Shown here: positions 41,450 through 50,055 of the stretch, in pieces
Numbering within the stretch: the stretch's first letter is position 1
How the letters are laid out: each line of letters starts with the position of its first letter
Source: Planctomycetaceae bacterium
GTDB taxonomy: Bacteria > Planctomycetota > Planctomycetia > Gemmatales > Gemmataceae
Length of the DNA stretch: 64,000 bases
Reading direction: 5' to 3'
Assembly: GCA_013823135.1 (NCBI GenBank)
Contig: PNLP01000012.1
Coordinates: 89,414 to 153,413, forward strand
Position numbers and translations under genes: made by a program
The notes under the pieces: model-generated
Database searches by the model: none
Told to the model about the DNA's origin: nothing
The model's input: the letters and a program-made list of their open reading frames with translations, nothing else

Positions 41450-43783
41450 TCAGGTCGCGAGTGTCGCCGCGATGGCAAGCTGACCCAGGCTTAAACCCCC
41501 ATCGCCGGGTGGCACCTGCGAGTGTCGCAAGACCCGAAATCCCTCACCTTGCAGACGTGTGGCCACTTCAAGCGTCAGCAGTGCGTTCTGGAACACCCCG
41601 CCACTAAGAGCTACGAGTGACAGCCCGCTGTCATTCCGAATCTGCCGACACACACACGAAACGATCTCAACCAGAGTCGTGTGGAATCGACGTGCGATTT
41701 GAGCCACCCCGACCCCAGCGCACGCATCCGCTACCACCCCGGCGATCAACGGTCGGCAATCGATGACTGTACCATGAGTTTCGGCACTCAGATCGTATGT
41801 GTAGGCAACTTCGGGACCGATGCTTGCGGCGAGAGCCTCGAGTTCAATCGCGGCCTGCCCTTCGTAGCTTACTCGATGGCGAACTCCGATGATTGCGGCG
41901 ATGGCGTCAAAAAGCCGCCCCACGCTCGACGTCAGCGGAGTGAGTGTTCGGCGTTCGATGAGTTGCCGGGCGGTGCGGAGAGCCTCGCTTCGCACGACGC
42001 CGGTTAGCCTGGTTGGCTCAATTCCCGCATCAATCAGGTAAGCAAGTGCCATTCGCCACGGCTCACGCGTGGCTTGCTCGCCGCCGGGCATCCCGACTGT
42101 TCGGAAGTGGCCCGCCCGCTGGAACTCGCGGCAATCCCCAATCAGGAACTCGCCGCCCCAAATGGTGCCATCTGTTCCGTATCCGGCTCCGTCGAAAATG
42201 ACGCCGATTGTCGGCTCATCCATTCCGTTCTCGGCCAGGCAACTGGCAAGGTGGGCGTGATGGTGTTGAACTGCAAGGCGACGGGGAACGTCAAGGCGTT
42301 CGTGTGCATAGCGGGTTGAAGCATAATCCGGGTGCATGTCGTGGACGATCAACGCCGGGGTGGCCCGCAAGAGTCGCTCGTAATGGCTCACGGCATCGGT
42401 GAACGCCCGAAACGCTTCAGCGTTGTCGAGGTCTCCCAGGTGGTGACTGATCGTCGCATTCGTGCCAACTGCGAGGGCGAATGTGGATTTCAACTGCCCG
42501 CCCACCGCAAGCGTCGGGTGTCGGCACGAACGCGGTAACGCGAGCGGTTGTGGTGCGTACCCGCGAGATCGCCGGATGGGGAGTTCGCTTCCCGCAACCC
42601 AGCGAGACACTGAGTCGTCGCACCGGGTGTAGATCGGTCGGTCATGCGTCAGGAACGCATCAGCAATACCAGCGAGCCGGGTAATCGCGACCGCATCATC
42701 GAACGCAATCGGCTCTTCAGAGCGGTTGCCACTGGTCATTACCAGCGGATGGTGCACTGCATTCAACAGCAGATGATGTAATGGCGTGTAGGCAAGCATG
42801 ATGCCGATCGACGAATTCCCCGGTGCGATCCCAGGCGAAAGATCAGCCTCGTCCCGTTTCCTGAGAAGCACGATCGGCCGACGAACCGAGGTAAGTAACG
42901 CCGCTTCCTCATCGGAAACTACAGCGAGATCCTGCGCAGTAGAAAGGTCAGCACACATCACTGCGAACGGCTTTTCGTCCCGATGCTTACGGCGGCGCAG
43001 CTCCGCAACGGCTTCTGGTTGCGTGGCATCGCAGGCCAGGTGATACCCGCCAAGCCCCTTCACAGCAACGATGCCGCCCGCCCGCAGAATTGTCACGGCA
43101 TCTGCCAAGGGCTCGCTTGTTGTTCGCGCTCGTCCAGTGACATCAAGAACCGCCAATCGTGGCCCACAGGCAGGGCACGCCGTCGGCTGGGCGTGAAAGC
43201 GGCGGTCGGTCGGGTCGTCGAATTCCGCTCGACAGGCGGCACAAAATGCGAACCTGGCCATTGTGGTTCGTTCACGGTCATACGGAACTCCGCGAATGAT
43301 CGTGAAACGTGGACCGCAGTGTGTGCAGTTGAGGAACGGGTAGCGAAAGCGGCGATTGGTAGGGTCGAACAGTTCTGAGAGACAGGCATCACACGTCGCG
43401 AGATCGGGGCCGATGACCACCGTGCCGGACCCCGTATCGCTGACCTCGATTCGGAAGCCGGCTTCACCAAGACACGGAATCTCCTGGCACGTGATCTCAT
43501 CGACACGGGCGGACGCGGGAAGTTCGCCCCGCAAACCTGCGAGAAACTGGTCGAGTTGTTCGGGTTCACCTTCGACCTCGATCCAGACGCCACTGGTCTG
43601 GTTTCGGACGAAGCCACTCAGTCCAACACGATGGGCCAGGTGAAAGACGAACGGGCGAAAGCCGACGCCCTGGACGAGCCCGCGAACAGAGATCGCATGG
43701 CGAGAACATTGATTGGACGTCGATTCTCGCGTGTCACTCCTCCACCCGCAACGATGCAACGATCGCTCGCAAGACGGGGTCAT
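41450..43783 (-). CDS. hypF: Carbamoyltransferase HypF
   Basis: About 777 residues. Domains in order are an acylphosphatase-like region (ISVRGLVQGVGFRPFVFHLA), two zinc-finger units (CDACLSEL, CTHCGPRF, CAACRAEF, CPACGPRL), a YrdC domain (GGIVAVKGLGGYHLACDATQ) and a Kae1-like carbamoyltransferase domain (VQHHHAHLASCLAENG, VIFDGAGYGTDGTIWGGEF, LSGGVFQNALL). It transfers carbamoyl to the HypE C-terminal Cys. No ATG/GTG/TTG lies just before the conserved N-terminus. The start is therefore the ATG at 43783 or an internal TTG near 43759; either overlaps the end of the gene upstream. Confidence 0.95.
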   Translation of the reverse strand: MTPSCERSLHRCGWRSDTRESTSNQCSRHAISVRGLVQGVGFRPFVFHLAHRVGLSGFVRNQTSGVWIEVEGEPEQLDQFLAGLRGELPASARVDEITCQEIPCLGEAGFRIEVSDTGSGTVVIGPDLATCDACLSELFDPTNRRFRYPFLNCTHCGPRFTIIRGVPYDRERTTMARFAFCAACRAEFDDPTDRRFHAQPTACPACGPRLAVLDVTGRARTTSEPLADAVTILRAGGIVAVKGLGGYHLACDATQPEAVAELRRRKHRDEKPFAVMCADLSTAQDLAVVSDEEAALLTSVRRPIVLLRKRDEADLSPGIAPGNSSIGIMLAYTPLHHLLLNAVHHPLVMTSGNRSEEPIAFDDAVAITRLAGIADAFLTHDRPIYTRCDDSVSRWVAGSELPIRRSRGYAPQPLALPRSCRHPTLAVGGQLKSTFALAVGTNATISHHLGDLDNAEAFRAFTDAVSHYERLLRATPALIVHDMHPDYASTRYAHERLDVPRRLAVQHHHAHLASCLAENGMDEPTIGVIFDGAGYGTDGTIWGGEFLIGDCREFQRAGHFRTVGMPGGEQATREPWRMALAYLIDAGIEPTRLTGVVRSEALRTARQLIERRTLTPLTSSVGRLFDAIAAIIGVRHRVSYEGQAAIELEALAASIGPEVAYTYDLSAETHGTVIDCRPLIAGVVADACAGVGVAQIARRFHTTLVEIVSCVCRQIRNDSGLSLVALSGGVFQNALLTLEVATRLQGEGFRVLRHSQVPPGDGGLSLGQLAIAATLAT

Positions 43784-44159
43784 TACGGCTCTGATCGTAC
43801 TCGCTCACCTGAGTCATCACCAGGAGCGGGCCGGTGAGGGTCGCGAGGGATCGCGTCCGGCATGTGATCGCAGCGTCGAGCGTGATGAAGTCGATGTCAT
43901 GGCCGATCGCCAGCATCCCCGCGATCGTTTCCAGACGGTTTTCGGCATCGAGTTCCTTGTACTCCTCCCGCAAGGCGTCGAGCGCCTGATCCGCGAGCTC
44001 AGCCGGGTCGTGAGCGTCTGGGCGGACCGACACCAGAGCAAATGCCGTGTCTGGACTGCTCACGGTCACCGCCCAGCCGCCTGCCTCGACTTCCTCGGCC
44101 TCGGCTCGCCAGTTCGTCGGATATTTGAAAGAAACGCCATCGCGTTCAAAGGTGTTCAT
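43734..44159 (-). CDS. DcrB/PsbP-like small protein
   Basis: 141 residues. The sequence has the single-domain pattern of the PsbP/DcrB fold: a MNTFERDGVSFKYPTNWRAE beginning, a central WAVTVSSPDTAFALVSVRPD strand pair, then LDAAITCRTRSLATLTGPLL and an ending FEYDQSRNDPVLRAIVASL-type segment (here SEYDQSRNDPVLRAIVASLR). There is no signal peptide. It lies 16 bases after the GCS2-like gene and its end overlaps hypF by about 50 bases, so it links the two operon parts. Role unknown. Confidence 0.7.
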   Translation of the reverse strand: MNTFERDGVSFKYPTNWRAEAEEVEAGGWAVTVSSPDTAFALVSVRPDAHDPAELADQALDALREEYKELDAENRLETIAGMLAIGHDIDFITLDAAITCRTRSLATLTGPLLVMTQVSEYDQSRNDPVLRAIVASLRVEE

Positions 44160-44175
44160 TGCTCACCATTACGAC

Positions 44176-45285
44176 TCAAGAAACCCCTTCCTGTGTTTCA
44201 CGAACCAACTGATCTACCACGGAGCGTGTGTTCCCGGTTTCCGCGAACGTCTTCAACTGGCGGTCAGCGCTGGAACCACCCTCCATGATCTTGTACGCGT
44301 ACTCGATCTCCTTGCGGGTGCCGAGCTCATCGATCACGTCACGCAGGAACCAGTCGATCAGTTCGTGAATCAACTCGCGGACAGGAACTTCCGTTTGCTT
44401 GCCCAGGTCGAGGAGTTTACCATCGAGGCCGTGCCGGACCGCTCGCCACTTATTTTCCTCGATCAGTTCTGTCGGATAGACGCGGAACGTCAGGTTATCC
44501 CGTCGGAGTTTCCAGAGCTTCGCAATGATCGCCTGGAACAATGCCGCAATGCACACCGCCTCGTCCACCTTGGTGCAAACGTCGCAGATCCGGAATTCCA
44601 GCGTCGGATAGCGATTGTTCGGCCGCACGTCGTACCAGATCTTCGAGCCGTCGGGGATACACTTGGTCCGCACCATCGTTTCCACCATGCCGTCGTACTC
44701 GGCGCAATCCTGGAAGAACGGCGGAATGCCCGACCGCGGGAAGTGACGGAAGATGATCGAGCGGTACGATTTCAATCCCGTTTGCCGCCCTGTCCAAAAC
44801 GGCGATGATGTGGAGAGGCAAAGGATGTGCGGTGCGAAGTAACGAGCCACGTTCATCGCGTCGATCATGAACTCGCGGTCTTCGATACCGATGTGGACGT
44901 GCGTGCCAAAGATGAGGAGTTGCCGGGCGAGATCCTGCATGTCGTTCTGAACACCGAGGTAGCGTTCGAAGGGCGTGATCTCCTGCTGTTCCCAGTTCGA
45001 GAAGGGGTGCGACCCTGCTGCCGCAATGACGAGCCCGTGTCGGCCAGCAAGTTCCGTGATAGAACGGCGAAGTTTGACCAATTCTGTTCTGGCATCTGCG
45101 GGCATCTTGCAAATCTCTGTGCCCACCTCGACCATTGACTGGTGCAACTCGGCCTTGATCTGTTCCTTGAGAACGACCTTACCTTCCTCGAGCATCTGCG
45201 TGATGAACGACTTCAATTCCCCGGTATTCGGGTCGATGATCTGGTACTCTTCCTCGATCCCGAGCGTCAACGATGGGGCATTCAT
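44176..45285 (-). CDS. GCS2/YbdK-type carboxylate-amine ligase
   Basis: 369 residues from the ATG at 45285; longer frames run through a palindrome. LTLGIEEEYQIIDPNTGELK opens the glutamate-cysteine-ligase-2 fold, with metal/ATP ligands in IEEEYQ, AAAGSHPFSNWEQQEITPFE, the FGTHVHIGIEDREFMIDAMN block, and YDVRPNNRYPTLEFRICDVC. Members of this class form gamma-glutamyl or similar amide bonds; YbdK itself has weak glutamate-cysteine ligase activity. Here it is the last of a four-gene set of ligases and an esterase, which suggests synthesis of a small peptide-like compound and not ordinary glutathione. Confidence 0.9.
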   Translation of the reverse strand: MNAPSLTLGIEEEYQIIDPNTGELKSFITQMLEEGKVVLKEQIKAELHQSMVEVGTEICKMPADARTELVKLRRSITELAGRHGLVIAAAGSHPFSNWEQQEITPFERYLGVQNDMQDLARQLLIFGTHVHIGIEDREFMIDAMNVARYFAPHILCLSTSSPFWTGRQTGLKSYRSIIFRHFPRSGIPPFFQDCAEYDGMVETMVRTKCIPDGSKIWYDVRPNNRYPTLEFRICDVCTKVDEAVCIAALFQAIIAKLWKLRRDNLTFRVYPTELIEENKWRAVRHGLDGKLLDLGKQTEVPVRELIHELIDWFLRDVIDELGTRKEIEYAYKIMEGGSSADRQLKTFAETGNTRSVVDQLVRETQEGVS

Positions 45286-45289
45286 TTCT

Positions 45290-45370
45290 GAGTTCCAGGT
45301 TCCAGGTTCCAGGTTCCAAGTTATGCCGTTGGTTCCCAACTTGGAACCTGGAACCTGAAACCTGGAACTC
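45290..45370 (-). repeat. Palindrome filling the gap between two ligase genes
   Basis: 33-base arms (45290-45322 and 45338-45370, one mismatch) built of tandem GGTTCCA/TGGAACC hexamer-like units, around 15 bases. Its right end overlaps the stop codon of the upstream ligase gene (45369-45371), and its left end is 4 bases from the next start. It therefore fills almost the whole gap between two genes that look co-transcribed. Confidence 0.75.
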
Positions 45371-46724
45371 ATCGTTCTTCCACAAGGAATGTTGGCACGG
45401 TCGATCCACCGCCCGCGGTGACGTTGACAAGTGGGTCCGTCGAAATGCGAGTCAGGCATCCGTGCATATATGAGCCAAACGCCACATACGGATTCGTGTC
45501 GAGGAGTCGGTCGATTACCTGTAGCGTTCCATTCTCCATGCTTGGAAACGCCTCGTTTGGCAGCCGCACTTTTCGCTGAACAACATAAGGAGACAGCAGC
45601 GCGGCCGCGACTGCGGCTTCCCACTCTGCCTGATCGACCGTCCAGCCCAGCACGATCCCGTGGCCACCGTAGTCGTCGTTGGGTTTGAGAACGAGGACGT
45701 CCTTGTTGGCTAATGTCCACAGAACGAGGTCGATGTCGGCCCCATTCGGGTCTGTGGTCACGCGTGGTTCTAGTACCCGCGTCCAGGGGATGTGCTTCCG
45801 CAAGGCATCGTGCTCCTCGGGCGTGAACAGACTCGTATTCCGTTCGTCCGTGAGCACTGCAAGCGAGGCTTTCTTGAACAGGATCTTGCAGCGGAATGAG
45901 TTAACCATGCAAACGGCATGGTCGCGAACAGCCCGCACGACGGGGTGATCCATCCCGCCGCGTTCGATCAACTCGGTGATGAGTACCCGCTTGTAAATCA
46001 ATGTGATGTGGTATTCGCCTGCCATCAGTTTGCCGTCGCGGTATTCGCAATCACGCGGATCGACGATGCGAGATTCAATGCCCATCGCTTTGAAGTAATC
46101 GTAGAAGACGACAAACTCGCTGAAAGTTGGCACCTCTCGCCAGTCGAGGATGGCGATACGCGGGGGCTCCGAGGTGTTCCCCTGCCACTGCTTGAACGAA
46201 CCGAGGAGTGCGTTCAGAACGCCAGGTTTCGCAGGGAGCGGGAAGACGTGAAACTGCCGCTGGAACTCCTGAAACACTGGCAAACCATAGAAGACTTCTG
46301 TGAGCGAATCCGAGTACCCTGCCCCAGCGGGCGTTTCGGTGTTGAACTCGGTGAACAGCAACTCATCGTTTGAGACAAAGAACGCATCGAACCGACTCGT
46401 GGGACTCGGATCACGATATCCCGGGTCAATGGCAAGGAGTTCGTCCTCCCACGGCGTAAGTCGAAACTGCTGGCGGAACGCAGGGTCTGCGTGTGCACGG
46501 TCGTAGGTTTTCTGGAACGCTGGAAGCAGTAGCTTCACGGTATCTTGCAGGAACCGGTATTGCCCGTGCGTGAGGAACCGCGGGCGAAGCACAGTGCAGA
46601 CCGGCCGTGTGCCGAAGTGAAGTCCGCGGTGCTGCTGGGCCTGTTCGAGGGCGGCGTGCGAGTCGGCCGCGAGTGTGGTCTCGGACGCAAGCAGATCGTG
46701 GTATGTAGCGATTGGATCGGACAT
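45369..46724 (-). CDS. Glutathionylspermidine-synthase-like ATP-grasp protein
   Basis: 451 residues. Features of the circularly permuted ATP-grasp/glutathionylspermidine synthase type: LLFTEFNTETPAGAGYSDSL near residue 125, EPPRIAILDWREVPTFSEFV near 190, ILFKKASLAVLTDERN near 285, and LVLKPNDDYGGHGIVLGWTV near 355, where Lys and the Gly-rich loop bind ATP. PYVVQRKVRLPNEAFPS and the C-terminal GGGSTVPTFLVEER complete it. Such enzymes join a carboxylate to an amine using ATP. It is preceded by a RimK-like ligase and followed by the GCS2 gene. Confidence 0.82.
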   Translation of the reverse strand: MSDPIATYHDLLASETTLAADSHAALEQAQQHRGLHFGTRPVCTVLRPRFLTHGQYRFLQDTVKLLLPAFQKTYDRAHADPAFRQQFRLTPWEDELLAIDPGYRDPSPTSRFDAFFVSNDELLFTEFNTETPAGAGYSDSLTEVFYGLPVFQEFQRQFHVFPLPAKPGVLNALLGSFKQWQGNTSEPPRIAILDWREVPTFSEFVVFYDYFKAMGIESRIVDPRDCEYRDGKLMAGEYHITLIYKRVLITELIERGGMDHPVVRAVRDHAVCMVNSFRCKILFKKASLAVLTDERNTSLFTPEEHDALRKHIPWTRVLEPRVTTDPNGADIDLVLWTLANKDVLVLKPNDDYGGHGIVLGWTVDQAEWEAAVAAALLSPYVVQRKVRLPNEAFPSMENGTLQVIDRLLDTNPYVAFGSYMHGCLTRISTDPLVNVTAGGGSTVPTFLVEER

Positions 46725-46778
46725 GCGTTCCCCATGTGAAGCAGCGACCTATGGCCGCAGCTAAACAATGAGTCGAGT

Positions 46779-47696
46779 TCAAAACAACATATTCCAGCGC
46801 ATTTCCTTGATCTGCGGCTTCGGGTTGAGCGCGCGATCAATGACCAGATCGGCCATTTTCTGCACGACCCAGTCGAAGTACTCCGGCGTGAGCGAGTTGA
46901 GATCCATGTCCGGTGCCGGGTTCATGAAGTCAATCGCGTATGGCACGTCGTCCTTGATCGCCCACTCGACCGTGTTCATGTCGTAGCCTAGCGCCTGGAC
47001 CAACTTCAGCGAATCTGCAGCGACTCGCTTATACAGCGCTGGTGTCAGGTAATTCGGGTCAGGAATGTACTTGCGGTTGTGGGTATCGTAGGGCATCGGA
47101 AGCACGACATTCTGCCCCAAACACATCACCCGGACATACTGATCCCACTTGATGAACTCCTGGGCGATCATGGTGAGCAACCCTGAGCCGTCGTAGTAAC
47201 GGATCAGTTCCTCGATGCTGTGGCAGACGTAAACGCCGCGCCAGCCACCACCGTGAGCATCCTTCAGAATGCAGGGCAGCCCAACATAGTCAATTATCGC
47301 CTGCCAGTCCATTGGGTAAACGAGGTTTCGAAGGCTCTCCGTCTTCACGATTCCCGGGACATAATCCTTATTCGGCAACACCGCAGTCTTAGGATGGGCA
47401 AGGCCGAGTTTGGCGCACAGCGACGCGCCGAAGAATTTGTCGTCGGCCGTCCACATGAACGGGTTGTTGATGACAGTGACACCTTCGAGCACAGCGTGCT
47501 TGAGGTAACTGCGGTAATACGGTACCTCGTGCGAGATGCGATCGACGAGTACGTCGTATGAGATTTTCTCGTCCATACGGGTGCCACCCAGACGGGCAAA
47601 CTCCGCGACGACGCCCTTGTCCCGCCGGTTCACCTCATCGATGAACTTCGGCGGGAACGACCACTCGCGACCGACGATAACCCCAACCTTCTTCAC
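46779..47696 (-). CDS. RimK-like ATP-grasp ligase
   Basis: 305 residues. KKVGVIVGREWSFPPKFIDE at the N-terminus, PNKDYVPGIVKTESLRNLVY, then the ATP-binding ILKDAHGGGWRGVYVCHSIE and FIKWDQYVRVMCLGQNVVLP. The metal-binding end reads YAIDFMNPAPDMDLNSLTPE, with the Asp/Asn pair expected for ATP-grasp enzymes. The group includes RimK and D-alanine ligase-like enzymes that couple amino acids to acids. Gap to the next ligase is 54 bases. Confidence 0.85.
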   Translation of the reverse strand: MKKVGVIVGREWSFPPKFIDEVNRRDKGVVAEFARLGGTRMDEKISYDVLVDRISHEVPYYRSYLKHAVLEGVTVINNPFMWTADDKFFGASLCAKLGLAHPKTAVLPNKDYVPGIVKTESLRNLVYPMDWQAIIDYVGLPCILKDAHGGGWRGVYVCHSIEELIRYYDGSGLLTMIAQEFIKWDQYVRVMCLGQNVVLPMPYDTHNRKYIPDPNYLTPALYKRVAADSLKLVQALGYDMNTVEWAIKDDVPYAIDFMNPAPDMDLNSLTPEYFDWVVQKMADLVIDRALNPKPQIKEMRWNMLF

Positions 47697-47803
47697 AGGT
47701 CACCCGTGGTAATTTGTGATTTCAGATTTGCGATTGATGATCGACAGGCTGAAGGCGGAGGAGGCACCCACACTTCAAAACTGAAATCATTGACCACAAA
47801 TCT

Positions 47804-48523
47804 TCAATCGTGCCCGCCAATGTACATGTTCACCATCTTGTGCCAAACTGGCCAGTCGTGTGCAAAGCCATCCCATTCGCGGAACGCGTTGCCGATGCCT
47901 TTGCCCCACAACTGACTGGAGAGTTCGCGGTTCTGGTGGATAAGGCGGTCACCATTGCCAACGGCAAGAATGAGGTCTTGCCGGCGAAGGTGTTCTAATC
48001 GCCAATGGTCGTGCTCATTCGGAATGAACTCAACCGGATTCTGGAAATAGACCGTCTCGTTCTGGAAACCGCCAAGAAATCCTCGGATGTCCACGAGGCC
48101 GCTCATGCTCAGGATGCGATTCACCCTGTCCGGGTATCGCAGCCCAATCGAGAGCGCATGGAAGGCTCCAAAACTCGCGCCGGTGAAGACGGTGTACGGA
48201 TGCGAATTACGCCAGTGTGTCCACGGCAGCACTTCATCAATGATGTAACGGGTGTATTGCTCGTGTCGCCAGACCCGAGCGCCGGGGTGGTGGTGGTAGG
48301 CATACCAGCTCTCACCATCCACAGCATCGACGCAAGTAAGATGTAGGTGGCCGTTATCAAGGAGGTGAGACAATGCGCGGTGCATACCGCGATCTTCCCA
48401 CTCGAAGAATCGACCACGAGATGTGGGGAACGCGACAACTCGCGCGCCACCATGTCCAAACTCCAGCAGTTCCATGTCCCGGTGGAGTGATGGACTCCAC
48501 CAACGATGATACGCCCGGTGCAT
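47804..48523 (-). CDS. Putative esterase, first gene of the ligase run
   Basis: 239 residues, no signal peptide, so the protein is probably cytoplasmic. An alpha/beta hydrolase elbow TVFTGASFGAFHALSIGLRY gives Ser117 as nucleophile. Further blocks: VVAFPTSRGRFFEWEDRGMH, RYIIDEVLPWTHWRNSHPY, LRRQDLILAVGNGDRLIHQN (likely acid) and FREWDGFAHDWPVWHKMVNM (probable catalytic His). It belongs to the esterase/D-group of small hydrolases that often accompany ATP-grasp genes. It may cleave or cap the product of the downstream ligases. The 107-base gap to the next gene has no obvious terminator. Confidence 0.8.
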   Translation of the reverse strand: MHRAYHRWWSPSLHRDMELLEFGHGGARVVAFPTSRGRFFEWEDRGMHRALSHLLDNGHLHLTCVDAVDGESWYAYHHHPGARVWRHEQYTRYIIDEVLPWTHWRNSHPYTVFTGASFGAFHALSIGLRYPDRVNRILSMSGLVDIRGFLGGFQNETVYFQNPVEFIPNEHDHWRLEHLRRQDLILAVGNGDRLIHQNRELSSQLWGKGIGNAFREWDGFAHDWPVWHKMVNMYIGGHD

Positions 48524-48788
48524 TCCCCGTCCTAACCGTTTGGGTGAAGAGAGGAAAGATATGACGCGTTATGCGAAATCACGGGCCGTTCGGCAACGGA
48601 TTACATAGCGAATCGGAAGACTCAGAGGCAGGCGCTGGCTTGCGGAGAATACGACCGAGCGGCACCCATCCAAGTCGAGTGTGTAAGTCGGCGAACGTCT
48701 CAGTGGCAAGTTCGGTCGCTGCGGCCGTCCGTGTGTTCCTCGTAAGAGAAGCACAGCCGGCTTACGCCGGCTGTTCGTACTCAGTTCA
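48524..48788. other. Gap before the ligase run
   Basis: About 265 bases between the divergently placed ends. It includes the probable promoter of the esterase-led run (near 48524-48600) and a short hairpin at 48754-48773. No open frame is convincing. Confidence 0.5.
48754..48773 (-). terminator. Hairpin after the isomerase-like gene
   Basis: Perfect 8-base-pair stem (CAGCCGGC/GCCGGCTG) with a 4-base loop, 15 bases after the stop codon at 48789. No T run. Probable transcript end. Confidence 0.5.
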
Positions 48789-49727
48789 TCACACGGCAGC
48801 GTACTTCTCGCGGAGCTTATCGAGGTACTTCTTGCTGTCGGCGGTCACTTGCCAGGCATCTGGCCAGAAGCACAGATCCACGCACCACCAGTCGTGCGGA
48901 ACGCCAGCGGTGCGCAGAGCCGGAGCAAGCTGATCGAAGTTCAGTTTGCCCGTGCCGAATGGATTGTGGGTCGAGGTGTTGTGCTCGTTCAACGTGCTGT
49001 CACTGTCGATGACGTGAACGTGAGTGATCTTCCCCTTGAGCTTCTGGAGCAGTTCGAGCTCGCCACCGGGGAGAGTCTCCTTGGTGCCAGTCTGGTTCGC
49101 CCCGACCACAGCGCACATATGAGCGTGGCAGGTGTCGTACAGCACACCAAAGTTCGGGTTATTCTTCGCCCGAACCATGTCCACGAGTTTGAGAATTTCA
49201 CTGGGCTTGTTGAAGGCAAAGCCTGGCTCGAACTCCCAGCAAATGTTCATGCCGTAGTCGGCCGCCATCTTGCTGGCCTTGTCCCACACGGCGGCGATCC
49301 GCTCCATCCCCTTCTCGGCTCCGAGTTCCTTGCCATCTTTCTCGAAGTAATCCGGGTTCACCACGCTATCGACGCGAATGGTCTTCACATCGAGATCGGC
49401 GGCGAACGCACACCAGCCCAAGAATGCCGTCAGGTAAGCCGATGGCGTCTCGTCAACGATCGAGGTGCCAGGCGTTTTGAACGCCCAGAGGTCGATGGCG
49501 ATGCCGGAAAGTGCGAGACCGTGGTCCGCGATTTCCTTCTTGAGCTTCGCACGGCTCGCCTTGGTTGGGTGGGAGGCCGGACTGGGGTGCGGTCCGAAGC
49601 TACCGAGTTCGACCCCGTCGTATCCCAGGTCTTGCAACTTGTGCAGGATCACATGGAAGTCGTTGGTCGGCTCTTTCTGGTTGAACAAGTACGCCCAGGT
49701 GCCGATCGAGATGCGGGCCTTGGACAT
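48789..49727 (-). CDS. Sugar phosphate isomerase/epimerase-like TIM-barrel protein
   Basis: 312 residues from the ATG at 49727 (a longer frame adds ten residues). The xylose-isomerase-like AP-endonuclease-2 fold shows LQDLGYDGVELGSFGPHPS, FAADLDVKTIRVDSVVNPDY, MNICWEFEPGFAFNKPSEIL (Glu), FGVLYDTCHAHMCAVVGAN (Asp/His) and KITHVHVIDSDSTLNEHNTS (His/Asp), which are metal ligands. Function could be a sugar epimerase/isomerase of the kind planctomycetes use in carbohydrate degradation. Single gene, convergent neighbours absent. Confidence 0.88.
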   Translation of the reverse strand: MSKARISIGTWAYLFNQKEPTNDFHVILHKLQDLGYDGVELGSFGPHPSPASHPTKASRAKLKKEIADHGLALSGIAIDLWAFKTPGTSIVDETPSAYLTAFLGWCAFAADLDVKTIRVDSVVNPDYFEKDGKELGAEKGMERIAAVWDKASKMAADYGMNICWEFEPGFAFNKPSEILKLVDMVRAKNNPNFGVLYDTCHAHMCAVVGANQTGTKETLPGGELELLQKLKGKITHVHVIDSDSTLNEHNTSTHNPFGTGKLNFDQLAPALRTAGVPHDWWCVDLCFWPDAWQVTADSKKYLDKLREKYAAV

Positions 49728-50055
49728 TGGCGTTTCGCTCCGAGGGAGAAAGGGCAAGGGTGACGGACCGTGGGGAGTAAGTGATTAAGTGATTGTGGTC
49801 GCCACCGACCTGTACATCCGATCACAAATCTCTTACTTTAACCCTGATCTCACATGGATTTTCTTGCCATGTGCGAGGTGCGGTTCCGGAAACTCGTTTC
49901 TAGCCCCGACTTCCGGAGTTGACAAGGAGAAACTCGCGGGCACCCGCTTTTCAAATCCGCATGGGAGGTGGAAGTTTCCCACCCCACCGCGCAAGTTCTG
50001 GTGCTCCGACGCGAACATCCTCTGAGAGCGGCGTGTCTGCTCTGCGAGGTGCAAG
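49728..50055. other. Intergenic gap, nothing recognised
   Basis: About 330 bases holding the divergent promoters of the isomerase-like gene and the receiver-like gene. A 78-residue plus-strand frame at 49789-50025 has one CARCGSG segment but no complete zinc site; I do not accept it as a gene. Confidence 0.5.

Noticed and set aside
43734..44159. Frameshifted N-terminus of hypF
   Set aside because: It is a complete separate reading frame with its own start and a PsbP/DcrB-like pattern; hypF already has all its domains.
49789..50025. Small plus-strand frame with CARCGSG
   Set aside because: Only one possible Cys pair, no ribosome-binding site, no likeness to a known zinc ribbon.
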